From Sulfuricaulis limicola (GTDB lineage: Bacteria; Pseudomonadota; Gammaproteobacteria; Acidiferrobacterales; Sulfurifustaceae), in NCBI RefSeq assembly GCF_002355735.1, contig NZ_AP014879.1, forward strand, positions 1,984,001 through 2,048,000: DNA of 64,000 bases. The letters are read 5' to 3'. Shown piece by piece: positions 56,847-64,000 of this stretch. The first letter of the stretch is position 1. Each line of letters starts with the position of its first letter. Made by a program: the position numbers and the translations under genes. Under the pieces are notes generated by a model. The model was not told where the DNA came from. It was given only the letters and a program-made list of their open reading frames with translations, and searched no databases.

Positions 56847-57686
56847 CTATGGCTTGGTGCCGCCGGCAATATGCGCTTCGATGTCGAGCCACAGCCCCTG
56901 TTCGTCCGACAGCGGCTTTACCTCGGCCAGATGCTCGTCCTTGAACGTTTCGCGCCGCGATGGCGGAATCTGTTCGATCCAACCGCGCGTGCCGCTGTTC
57001 CACAACACATCCCACCACTGGGATTCGTCCTTGAGATGGTAGCCGAATTGCTCTGTCATCACCTCGGCCTGTCGCAATCCGGCGCCCTCCATCAGCTCGC
57101 GACAACGCGCGGGGTCGGCGAGGCGCATGCCCGCCGGAACCGGGTCGTCGGGTGACAGGACCCCGTACTGCTGGAGCCGTTCGATGAACCGCTGCATCAT
57201 CGGCTGGAACGCGCTTTTTCCGAACGTGGTGAATACGACGCGCCCTCCCGGCTTGACGACGCGCACCCATTCCCGGAGCGCCGCGGACATGTCGGGCAGG
57301 AAAAATATGCCGAAGGAACAGACAACGTAATCGAAATAATCGCGGCGGAAGTCGAGCTTCTGCGCGTCCATCGCGTGCAGGTCGATATTGCGAATGCCGA
57401 ACTTGACGATTTTTTCCTGCAACCGGTCCAGCATGGCCTCGGCCAGGTCGACCGCCATCACCCGGCCGTCGGCGCCGACCGCCTGCGCCGCCGCCAGCGC
57501 CACTGCGCCGGTGCCGGTAGCGACATCCAGCAGCTTTGCCCCCGGCGGAGGGTTGAGCCGGGCAACCAGGCGATCCGCGCAAAAGGGAAAGAAACGCAGT
57601 GCCGGATCGTCGTAACCGGAGGCCACGAGGTCAAAAACAGGAATCACCGGCGCGCGCGGATCTGGCTGGCTCATTCGGGGAATCAT
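56847..57686 (-). CDS. Class I SAM-dependent methyltransferase
   Basis: This soluble methyltransferase has motif I LLDVATGTGAVALAAA, the acidic residue in MAVDLAEAML, and a post-I region DLHAMDAQKLDF, so it resembles the UbiE/CoQ5 group but is not UbiE by context. Motif IV is FDYVVCSFGIFF. The ATG at 57686 (MIPRMSQPD) or 57674 is the probable start; the upstream extension is Cys/Gly/Ala-rich and unlikely. It converges with the peptidase gene. The substrate is unknown. Confidence 0.85.
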   Translation of the reverse strand: MIPRMSQPDPRAPVIPVFDLVASGYDDPALRFFPFCADRLVARLNPPPGAKLLDVATGTGAVALAAAQAVGADGRVMAVDLAEAMLDRLQEKIVKFGIRNIDLHAMDAQKLDFRRDYFDYVVCSFGIFFLPDMSAALREWVRVVKPGGRVVFTTFGKSAFQPMMQRFIERLQQYGVLSPDDPVPAGMRLADPARCRELMEGAGLRQAEVMTEQFGYHLKDESQWWDVLWNSGTRGWIEQIPPSRRETFKDEHLAEVKPLSDEQGLWLDIEAHIAGGTKP

Positions 57687-58148
57687 GTCAGAACACCCGC
57701 CTGCGCAACAACCTGTTGCGCAGGCGGGGCGCGCCATGCGGCGGCCAGCGGTCCTGGGGATGGGGAACCCGGGTAGGGTTCCATGGATTCGACATATGCT
57801 GTTATATGCCGAACGCTCCTTGTCGTTTGATGGAGGATCGTCCCCAGGAGGATGTCCGCCAGCCGGAGGTCACGTATGTGACGTTCTCTGTGTAGCAGAG
57901 CCCCGGCGCCAAAACCTTGACGCATATCAATGCGTCCGGCGCCTTCATTCCTCGTCGCTTCGTGCCCGTACCGCGACCGGGCGCTGGCCGGGAAAACCTC
58001 CCATGGCCCGCAAAATGCCTGCCGCCGCCTTCTCGCCTGCAACCGGCCACGGGCTCAAAAAACAAGCCACCTGTCGGGCAGGCGGGCCCATACATCGTCA
58101 TGCCACAGACCGGTTATTTGACCCAGCCTATACTTTTTTTGCGAAACC
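57687..58148. other. Intergenic region with stacked hairpins
   Basis: These 462 nt hold no convincing gene. A run of three hairpins lies at 57869-57943: GTCAC-GTAT-GTGAC, CTCTG-TGTAG-CAGAG and GACGCAT-ATCA-ATGCGTC. The last lies inside GGCGCC/GGCGCC flanks. A TATACT hexamer close to 58130 may be the -10 of the zinc-ribbon gene. The stretch at 57950-58050 is GC-rich and featureless. Confidence 0.5.
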
Positions 58149-59246
58149 ATGAATCAACCCACACCACTGAATGGACAAGGAAGTCCCGTGACGACGACAA
58201 GGAGCATTTTCCAGAAAACCTGCCCCGCCTGCATGATCACGCTCGCCCTGGACGCCAGGGAGTGTGCCTGCGGCCACCAGTTTGATCACGACGATAACGA
58301 CCCCGCGCTTTCCTCGGAAGCGATCCGTTTGCAGGCCGAGGAACTCTACCAGAATTATCTGGCCGCGCGCGCCGAACAGGCCTCCAGCGCTGTCATGGCC
58401 GCCCAGTCCGAATCCGCCCGTGATCCGGCCAGTGCGCAAAAATCCCAGCGCATCGCCAAACTCATACAGGAAGCGGAAGCGGCCCGCGCCGCCCTGACCG
58501 CCCAATCCGAGCGTGTGGCGGAAATGAAAAGGGCCCTCCCCCCGGCCCCAGCCCCGGCCCCGGCCCCCGTGGCAGCAAAACAGAAAGTGGTGGAAATGAA
58601 AAAGACACTGCCGCCGGCGCCTGCACCGCGTCATGCACCTGTCACAGCTGCACCGAAGAAGAAGGCTGCTATCGCGAAACCTGTCGTCACGCCATCACCG
58701 GCACGGGCAGCCACCAGGGTTGTAAACAGCACCAGCAACGACACCGACAACGCCATCACAACTTCCCTGCTGACCCGGCGTGCGGCCAAGAAGGCCGCTT
58801 CAATGCCGGTGAAATCCAGACCGGTGCCCGCACCGGTGACGGCAAAACCGGAGACCATCCTGCCGCCGGTCCAGACCAAAGCACCCAATCCGGCGTTCCG
58901 CCAGGCCCAGGCGGCCCGGGCGGAAAAAATCCTGCGTCAGGCAGAAACGGCGGCGGCGGTAAAAGCGGTAATAAAGGAAGAAAGCGTCGTCGCTCCGAAA
59001 ATTGCCGCGGTTACAAAGTCGGAGCCCAAGGCCCAACCCGCCGCCGCCCCGGTTCTGACCAAGTCCGCGCCACGTTTGCTGGGTGGGGACAAAAAGGAAT
59101 GCCCGAACTGCACCGCCAGCGTTGACAGCAAGCTCAACCGTTGTCGCTGCGGTTTCGAGTTCCCGACCAGTGAATCGCTCATGCCGGCGCTTTCCATGAG
59201 CGAAGAAGAGCGCGCGGAATTCGCCAAGCTTTTCAGCTTTCCCTAG
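58149..59246 (+). CDS. Protein with a zinc ribbon at each end
   Basis: A 365-aa protein with a four-Cys zinc ribbon near the N-terminus (CPACMITLALDARECACG) and another near the C-terminus (CPNCTASVDSKLNRCRCG). Each has the CxxC-(11-12)-CxCG pattern. The middle is Ala-Pro-rich and low in complexity with short coiled-coil stretches (EAARAALTAQSERVAEMK) and repeated ALPPAPAP/TLPPAPAP units. There is no signal or membrane segment. The layout suggests a scaffold or nucleic-acid- or protein-binding adaptor, but no function is established. It converges with the GGDEF-EAL gene. Confidence 0.75.
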   Translation: MNQPTPLNGQGSPVTTTRSIFQKTCPACMITLALDARECACGHQFDHDDNDPALSSEAIRLQAEELYQNYLAARAEQASSAVMAAQSESARDPASAQKSQRIAKLIQEAEAARAALTAQSERVAEMKRALPPAPAPAPAPVAAKQKVVEMKKTLPPAPAPRHAPVTAAPKKKAAIAKPVVTPSPARAATRVVNSTSNDTDNAITTSLLTRRAAKKAASMPVKSRPVPAPVTAKPETILPPVQTKAPNPAFRQAQAARAEKILRQAETAAAVKAVIKEESVVAPKIAAVTKSEPKAQPAAAPVLTKSAPRLLGGDKKECPNCTASVDSKLNRCRCGFEFPTSESLMPALSMSEEERAEFAKLFSFP

Positions 59247-59264
59247 AAAAAACCCGCCGCCGTA

Positions 59265-61715
59265 TCAGGTTCCGGTGGAACGCCGCTGGACAGCCTGATT
59301 GGCCGCGGCGAAAATTTCTTCCATCGGCGCCGGCTTGGCCACCCCGTAACCCTGCGCATAGTTCACCCCGATTTCGCCCAGCACGCGCAGGATTTCCCCG
59401 TTCTCCACGAACTCGGCGATGGTTTGCATTCCCATGGCATGACCGATCTGGTTGGCGGCCTCGACCACGGCGCGGTTGACGGGGTTGCTGGTCATGTCGC
59501 GCACGAAACTGCCGTCAATCTTCAGATAGTCCACCTTCAGGGTCTGCAGATAACCGAAGGAACTCAGGCCGGTGCCAAAATCGTCCAGCGAGAACCTGCA
59601 ACCCATGCCTTTCAGCACCGCGATGAAACGCGTGGCCTGCGTGAGGTTCGCCACCGCCGTGGTTTCGGTGATTTCAAAACATATCTGCTCCGGCGAAACG
59701 CCGGTCTGCCCGAAGGCGTCAATGACGAATTTCATGAATGTTTCGTCACACAGCGACTGGCCCGAAAGGTTGATGGAAAATCTCCAGCCGGAAACGCTGC
59801 CGGCGTTCGCGGAAAATGCCTCAAAGGCCTTGCGCACCACCCAGCGATCAATGGAAGTCATGAGGTTGTAGCGCTCGGCCGCCGGGATAAACGCCAGCGG
59901 TGGCACCAGCTTGCCCTCTTCATCGAGCAGGCGTATCAGCAGTTCGTAGTGCGGGTTGCCCTGGTTGACGTCCGCCACCGGGGCGATCCGCTGGCAGTAC
60001 AGACGGAAGCGGTCTTCCTCCAGTGCCTTGTTGAGACGCGACACCCAGCGCATTTCGCCGTGGCGCTGCTTGAGTTCGTCGTCGTCGAGGCGAAACACGT
60101 GCACGCGATGGCGCCCGGCTTCCTTCGCGGCATAACAGGCCACGTCCGCCGCGCTCATGATGTCGGTCACGCTCTGCTGGCTGGAGCTGATGGAAACCAG
60201 GCCGATACTGACACCGACGTCGAAGGCATACTCCTTCCAGACGAAGCGGAATTCCTTCACCCGCTGGAGCAGATTTTCGGCTATGCGCTTAGCCACGTCG
60301 ACGTCGCAATGCTGGAACAAAATGCCAAACTCGTCCCCACCCAGCCGGGCGACGGTATCCGTTTCGCGGATACGGCTGCGCAGAATCGAGGCAAACTGGC
60401 GCAGCAGCTCATCGCCGGCAATATGACCGCAGGTGTCGTTCACGATCTTGAACTGGTCGAGATCCATGTAACACAGGGTATGCTCGTTCACCCCCGGGTC
60501 AGCCGAATTCACGGCCTTGGTCAGAATGCGTTCGAATTCACGCCGGTTGGCGAGGCCGGTGAGATCGTCGTGGCTCGCCTGATGCGCCAGTTGCTTGGCC
60601 ATCCGCTGTGCACGGCTGACGTCGTGAATCACCAGCACGGTACCGATGAGCGGCCCGCCTTCATCGCTTCGAATCGGCGCCGCCGTATTGACGACGTCCA
60701 CCTCCGACCCGTCTGGCCGTACCAGCACCACGTGCTCCACGCTGCCGGTAACATGACCGTCGCGCAGGCAGGCTTCCACGGGATTCTCCACGGGGCGCCG
60801 ATGCTCTTCATCGATCAGCTGCATCACTTGCCTGACCGGCTTGCCACGTACGCTGTCGATTTTCCAGCCGGTGAGCTTTTCCGCCATGGGATTGAGATAC
60901 TGGATGTTTCCGGCAGCATCGGTAGTAATCACCGCATCACCGATGGAATGCAGGGTCACCTCGATGAGGGTTTTTTCCGCGCGCAGGCTGGCCTCGGACA
61001 GTCGCACTTTGTCGAGCGCTTCCCGCAGCTCCCCTTGCTTCAGGGTGATGAAATCAAGCGCCTTGTTGATGAACCTCGCCAGAAAGCCGAATTCGTCGGT
61101 CCGGTCTTCCGGGAACCGCAGGGCGGTCTCGTCATGCGTGATGGACTTGGCGGTCTGCACCATGCGCTGGAACGGTTGCGTGAGGATTCTCCGCAATACC
61201 CAGTGCAGCGACAAGCCGAAGGACAGCAGCACGATACCCATGTAGATCAGTACCTGCTTGCGCTCCTGGGCGACGGCCTCATGCAACGGGGTGAAACTGA
61301 AATACGACATGCCGGCCCGGTGCGCGGATTTGTCGCCCGAAGGATGGAAATCGAAGCTGCGGGCAAACAGAACCTGGTCCGGCCGGCGCTGTCCGTGCAG
61401 ATATGATTTTCCGTTCAGGCTGATTTCGATGGCTTCTACCCGATATTGCAGTATCAGACCCTGCAATTCCTGTTCGATGCGTTCGCCAGAGAGCACTATT
61501 TGATTGTGCAGAAAACTTTCCAGGTCGTACGCCAGTCCGTTGGCACGGCCGGCGTAGTCCGTGGTGATTCTCGCTTCGCTGTTGTGCAGCAGGGAAAATG
61601 AAATCCCCATGCCGGCCACGATCATGAACCAGAAAACAATGACCGATATCTTGGTCGACAGGCTGGACTGGACGTCATTATCCGGGCGCGCCGACAGATG
61701 GGGGTCGCTGATCAT
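59265..61715 (-). CDS. PAS-GGDEF-EAL c-di-GMP enzyme
   Basis: This membrane sensor has two helices (about 22-45 and 155-178) around a periplasmic domain, a HAMP-like segment, then a PAS domain (about 255-370), GGDEF and EAL. GGDEF is intact with RETD as I-site. The EAL domain has ELLIRL for the EAL motif, INLSG, EITET, DDFGTG, LKIDG, AEFVEN and YAQGYG, so phosphodiesterase activity is likely retained. The ATG at 61715 overlaps the stop codon of the DUF2892 gene (ATGA), which settles this start over a TTG at 61730. It is therefore a dual-domain enzyme coupled to a membrane protein. Confidence 0.93.
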   Translation of the reverse strand: MISDPHLSARPDNDVQSSLSTKISVIVFWFMIVAGMGISFSLLHNSEARITTDYAGRANGLAYDLESFLHNQIVLSGERIEQELQGLILQYRVEAIEISLNGKSYLHGQRRPDQVLFARSFDFHPSGDKSAHRAGMSYFSFTPLHEAVAQERKQVLIYMGIVLLSFGLSLHWVLRRILTQPFQRMVQTAKSITHDETALRFPEDRTDEFGFLARFINKALDFITLKQGELREALDKVRLSEASLRAEKTLIEVTLHSIGDAVITTDAAGNIQYLNPMAEKLTGWKIDSVRGKPVRQVMQLIDEEHRRPVENPVEACLRDGHVTGSVEHVVLVRPDGSEVDVVNTAAPIRSDEGGPLIGTVLVIHDVSRAQRMAKQLAHQASHDDLTGLANRREFERILTKAVNSADPGVNEHTLCYMDLDQFKIVNDTCGHIAGDELLRQFASILRSRIRETDTVARLGGDEFGILFQHCDVDVAKRIAENLLQRVKEFRFVWKEYAFDVGVSIGLVSISSSQQSVTDIMSAADVACYAAKEAGRHRVHVFRLDDDELKQRHGEMRWVSRLNKALEEDRFRLYCQRIAPVADVNQGNPHYELLIRLLDEEGKLVPPLAFIPAAERYNLMTSIDRWVVRKAFEAFSANAGSVSGWRFSINLSGQSLCDETFMKFVIDAFGQTGVSPEQICFEITETTAVANLTQATRFIAVLKGMGCRFSLDDFGTGLSSFGYLQTLKVDYLKIDGSFVRDMTSNPVNRAVVEAANQIGHAMGMQTIAEFVENGEILRVLGEIGVNYAQGYGVAKPAPMEEIFAAANQAVQRRSTGT

Positions 61716-62101
61716 CTGAAGCCGACCCAACGGAAGCCCATCACCATGGGACAGATGCCGCTCAGGCCCGCGCCGAACAGGGCAAAACCGATGAACCAGG
61801 GAAAGAACCAGAGCTCCGTGCTGAAAACGACATAACTAACAATCAGAAACGCCGCCACCACCAGGCGCAGGGCGCGTTCGGCCTCGAAGTTGATCCGCGC
61901 CTTGTCCCCCGGAGACAGGGCACAGGCTGAACCGGCGGCGGAATCGCCCTGCAGGCGCGAAACCAGAGTCGGGATGCGCCAGTTGGTGATGCCTTCGAAA
62001 GTCAGCACCACGATGTAGCCATAGATCACCAGCCGCCAGTCAAAATACAGCGCTGCCAGCAATACGGCGCCTAATATGATGCGAAATGTGCGTTCGGTCA
62101 T
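61712..62101 (-). CDS. YgaP-like DUF2892 membrane protein
   Basis: A 129-aa inner-membrane protein. It has hydrophobic segments at about 5-35, 78-98 and 100-124. The C-terminal part (INFEAERALRLVVAAFL ... FIGFALFGAGLSGICPM) matches the membrane region of YgaP-type DUF2892 proteins. There is no rhodanese domain as in YgaP. GGAGGAACC precedes the ATG directly, a strong ribosome binding site. It overlaps the GGDEF-EAL gene by 4 nt, so the two are translated together. Confidence 0.85.
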   Translation of the reverse strand: MTERTFRIILGAVLLAALYFDWRLVIYGYIVVLTFEGITNWRIPTLVSRLQGDSAAGSACALSPGDKARINFEAERALRLVVAAFLIVSYVVFSTELWFFPWFIGFALFGAGLSGICPMVMGFRWVGFR

Positions 62102-62266
62102 GGTTCCTCCGTTGCCTGAAGCAACCCGGGATATTGCAGGACTTGCCGACCATCTTTAAGCCCGTGATGGGGCGGGAAGCTGGCCAGAAAACGCCTGCGC
62201 CTGTACTAAAGATAGAGCAATATCCATGCCCGTATCGGCAAAAACTGACCAAATTTAGAGGGAATT

Positions 62267-62294
62267 TGAAACAAAATCGGGGCCAAAGGCCCCG
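62267..62294 (-). terminator. Terminator after gspB
   Basis: The 7-bp stem CGGGGCC/GGCCCCG with a 3 nt loop is followed on the minus strand by ATTTTGTTTC. It lies 27 nt after the gspB stop and separates gspAB from the DUF2892 gene. Confidence 0.75.
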
Positions 62295-62320
62295 AAAAAC
62301 ACAGGAAAACCGCCAGCGAG

Positions 62321-63019
62321 CTAACGCGGGCGGCTCAGCTTGAAGCGTTCGCCCCGTAAGCTCAGCACCACACCATCCGGAACGATGTCTTCCACACGAA
62401 TACCGCCATCGATCTGGCTGCCCTTGTGATATTCCCGGTTATTGATGAACAGGATCCGCTGGGACTCGTCGTGCGAATAGACATGGATGGTCACCGCCAG
62501 CGCCGGCAAGGCGCGCTGGAAATCCTGCGGCATTTGCTGCAGCAGCGGCGTGTCGTCCATGACGAGCGTGACGGGCGGAGCGGCGGCAGTCTTCATCGTC
62601 TCGGAACGGCGATTCACCGCAGGTTTTTTCGCGGTACGCGCCACGGTGACTTTTTTCGGTGGCGGCGCAGGGGCAGGAAGTTTGGCCTGTTCGGCCAGAT
62701 CGGCCACGGGGGTGGTTTTACCGGCGCTTGATTCCGGAGCCGGTACGGGAGTCACCGGCACACTTGCCGGCGCCGCCGCAACCGGCTCGCTGGTCACGGG
62801 TGCGGGTGCCGCCGGCGGGTCAGGCAGATTGGCGACCGTGTTACGCCAGAACAGCAGGACAGCCGCCACGATCCCCAGCAATAAAACCGCACCCAGGGCA
62901 AGCCACCAGCCGTTGACCGGCAGCGCCAGGGAAATATTGTGCACGGCGCCGGTGCGCGGCGCCGATCCGGGTTGCCGCGCCTGCTGCGACTTTCGCAAGG
63001 CGTCCAGGATATACGACAT
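62321..63019 (-). CDS. gspB: General secretion pathway protein GspB
   Basis: GspB (ExeB/PulB-like) works with GspA to place the type II secretion secretin in the outer membrane. The conserved N-terminus is MSYILDALRKSQQARQ. A membrane helix (about 36-55) is followed by a Pro/Ala-rich linker and the periplasmic C-terminal domain, with VTIHVYSHDESQRILFIN. Length is 232 aa. The ATG at 63019 lies 2 nt after the gspA stop; the extension to 63247 overlaps gspA and is not real. Confidence 0.93.
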   Translation of the reverse strand: MSYILDALRKSQQARQPGSAPRTGAVHNISLALPVNGWWLALGAVLLLGIVAAVLLFWRNTVANLPDPPAAPAPVTSEPVAAAPASVPVTPVPAPESSAGKTTPVADLAEQAKLPAPAPPPKKVTVARTAKKPAVNRRSETMKTAAAPPVTLVMDDTPLLQQMPQDFQRALPALAVTIHVYSHDESQRILFINNREYHKGSQIDGGIRVEDIVPDGVVLSLRGERFKLSRPR

Positions 63020-63021
63020 GC

Positions 63022-64000
63022 TCAGCGCGCCTCCGTGGCCACGGTATCTGCAACCAAGGTGGGCGATGGCCCGGGAAAATAACCCTGCAATTTTGCGAGC
63101 GTGCTGGAACCGGCCACGCCATCGGCCGCGAGCCGGTGGCGGTTCTGGAATTGCATGAGTTGAGCCTGGAGTTCCTTGTCGAACAGATCGCTCGCGCCCG
63201 TCACCAGCGGCTCGCCGCGGTAGCGCGCCAGCGCATCGCGCAACCACAGGATGGTTTCGCCGCGATCGCCCAGGCGCAATATTTCCTGCCCCGGGGCCGG
63301 TGGTTTCCAGAGCAGCAGATATTTCCCGAACCAGAGGCGGCCCGCCTCCTGCACGTCAAATTCCTGGGGCGAACCGCCCATGGCCAGAGATACCGAGTCC
63401 GCCGTCAGGGCCGTCACCAGCACGTGGTGTTTATGGCCGGAAGTATCCTGCAATTCGATAACGGCGGGCCGGTTGTGCTCGCGCAGGTTGTTCCAGGTTC
63501 CGGTTTGATAAACGCAGTGCAGACCGGCGTTCAGCGCGCGCTCACAAGCAGTGGCGCCGGCCAGGGCGGAGTAATCCAGCCCCCAGCGCCCGAACAGCTC
63601 CTTCATGGCCGATTCGGTGTCGGTCTTGGCCTCTGCACTTCCGAGGGATGCCTCAAGCTTTGACACAGGCTCGACAAGCTTGGTCGCGGCATTGGCATCG
63701 GTGGCCGTCGCGACGGGGATCGCCCCGGCCGCGCTCACTGCCTTGGGACTGGCGGAAGCCGCCTCGGCGGAGACCGCCTCGGTGCTGTTCTTCCCGGACA
63801 CAATCATTCGGGTCCAGTCCGGCCACCACTGCCAGGCGGCCACTACCAGAACAATAACCAGGGCTGACGCGATCGCCGGCGCGCGGGAAGCGAATCGCCG
63901 CTTCGGCATGGCGCCTTGCCCTATCTCCCTGGCCGCACGCTTGACGATGGACATATCCACCACCTGCCTGCCATGCGTGTAAGCCCCGAGCAGGGCGCGA
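63022..64000 (-). CDS. gspA: GspA/ExeA ATPase, C-terminal part (truncated by window)
   Basis: This is the C-terminal part of GspA (ExeA), an inner-membrane AAA protein that uses its periplasmic peptidoglycan-binding domain to help the type II secretin cross the wall. The frame is open to the right edge (beginning RALLGAYTHGRQVVDM), so the AAA domain lies beyond. The visible part has a membrane helix (VLVVAAWQWWP) and a periplasmic linker. It ends with a peptidoglycan-binding domain (LWLRDALARYRGE, FQNRHRLAADGVAGSST). A GTG or ATG near 63960 is not the real start. Confidence 0.9.
   Translation of the reverse strand, partial: RALLGAYTHGRQVVDMSIVKRAAREIGQGAMPKRRFASRAPAIASALVIVLVVAAWQWWPDWTRMIVSGKNSTEAVSAEAASASPKAVSAAGAIPVATATDANAATKLVEPVSKLEASLGSAEAKTDTESAMKELFGRWGLDYSALAGATACERALNAGLHCVYQTGTWNNLREHNRPAVIELQDTSGHKHHVLVTALTADSVSLAMGGSPQEFDVQEAGRLWFGKYLLLWKPPAPGQEILRLGDRGETILWLRDALARYRGEPLVTGASDLFDKELQAQLMQFQNRHRLAADGVAGSSTLAKLQGYFPGPSPTLVADTVATEAR

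Noticed and set aside
59424-61406. A 660-codon frame opposite the GGDEF-EAL gene
   Set aside because: Antisense shadow; the EAL and GGDEF motifs fix the true strand.

Overview
The window is a GC-rich stretch of a gammaproteobacterial chromosome. It has dense coding, many 1-4 nt gene overlaps and typical gammaproteobacterial neighbourhoods: rluD-pgeF divergent from bamD; clpS-clpA convergent with aat-bpt-infA and followed by a cold-shock gene and icd; nudJ-mnmA-purB; gspA-gspB. The gene set and interspersed repeats would suit an environmental, possibly chemolithotrophic lineage such as the Acidiferrobacterales, but that placement is only inference. No rRNA, tRNA, CRISPR array, prophage or transposase was seen.

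Layout. 1-9.9 kb: a PAS-GGDEF cyclase, the helicase HrpB, an alpha/beta hydrolase, a Do-type periplasmic protease, and ClpB behind a good sigma-32 promoter. 9.2-14.6 kb: a PlsC-like acyltransferase, an MFS permease, an ArsR regulator divergent from a Kef-type antiporter, nadC and a membrane-anchored DsrE-like protein. 14.6-22.8 kb: a substrate-binding-protein/GGDEF fusion, then an envelope cluster made of a lipoprotein hydrolase, two DUF4105 (Lnb_N-type) proteins, DUF3015 and a PEGA-like lipoprotein. The second half of this cluster is clearly AT-rich and looks acquired. 22.8-30.7 kb: ZIP transporter, pgeF, rluD, bamD, P-II, and the overlapping sucC-sucD-nadE operon.

30.7-41 kb holds two complete tripartite efflux systems back to back. 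One is MacA-MacB-TolC on the minus strand. The other is TetR, a much shortened adaptor, an HAE1 RND pump and a TolC on the plus strand. A perfect 18 bp palindrome lies between them. 41-47 kb: a FemAB/GNAT-like protein, then aat, bpt, infA, clpA and clpS, which together form a nearly complete N-degron pathway. 47-52.7 kb: cold-shock protein, icd, rluE, nudJ, mnmA, purB. 52.9-57.7 kb: a PLD-like protein, an NlpC/P60 lipoprotein and a very short secretin-like protein in tandem, then a thioredoxin, a HIG1-like membrane protein, an M42-type peptidase and a methyltransferase. 58-64 kb: a protein with a zinc ribbon at each end, a PAS-GGDEF-EAL protein translationally coupled to a DUF2892 membrane protein, gspB, and gspA running off the right edge.

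Most genes are housekeeping, envelope or stress functions. The least explained parts are the DUF4105/DUF3015 cluster, the truncated RND adaptor, the PLD/NlpC/mini-secretin trio, the double zinc-ribbon protein, and modular hairpin repeats that keep a GTTAA loop while their stems change. Several genes carry a -10-like hexamer 6-8 nt before the ATG with no ribosome binding site, which suggests leaderless transcripts.
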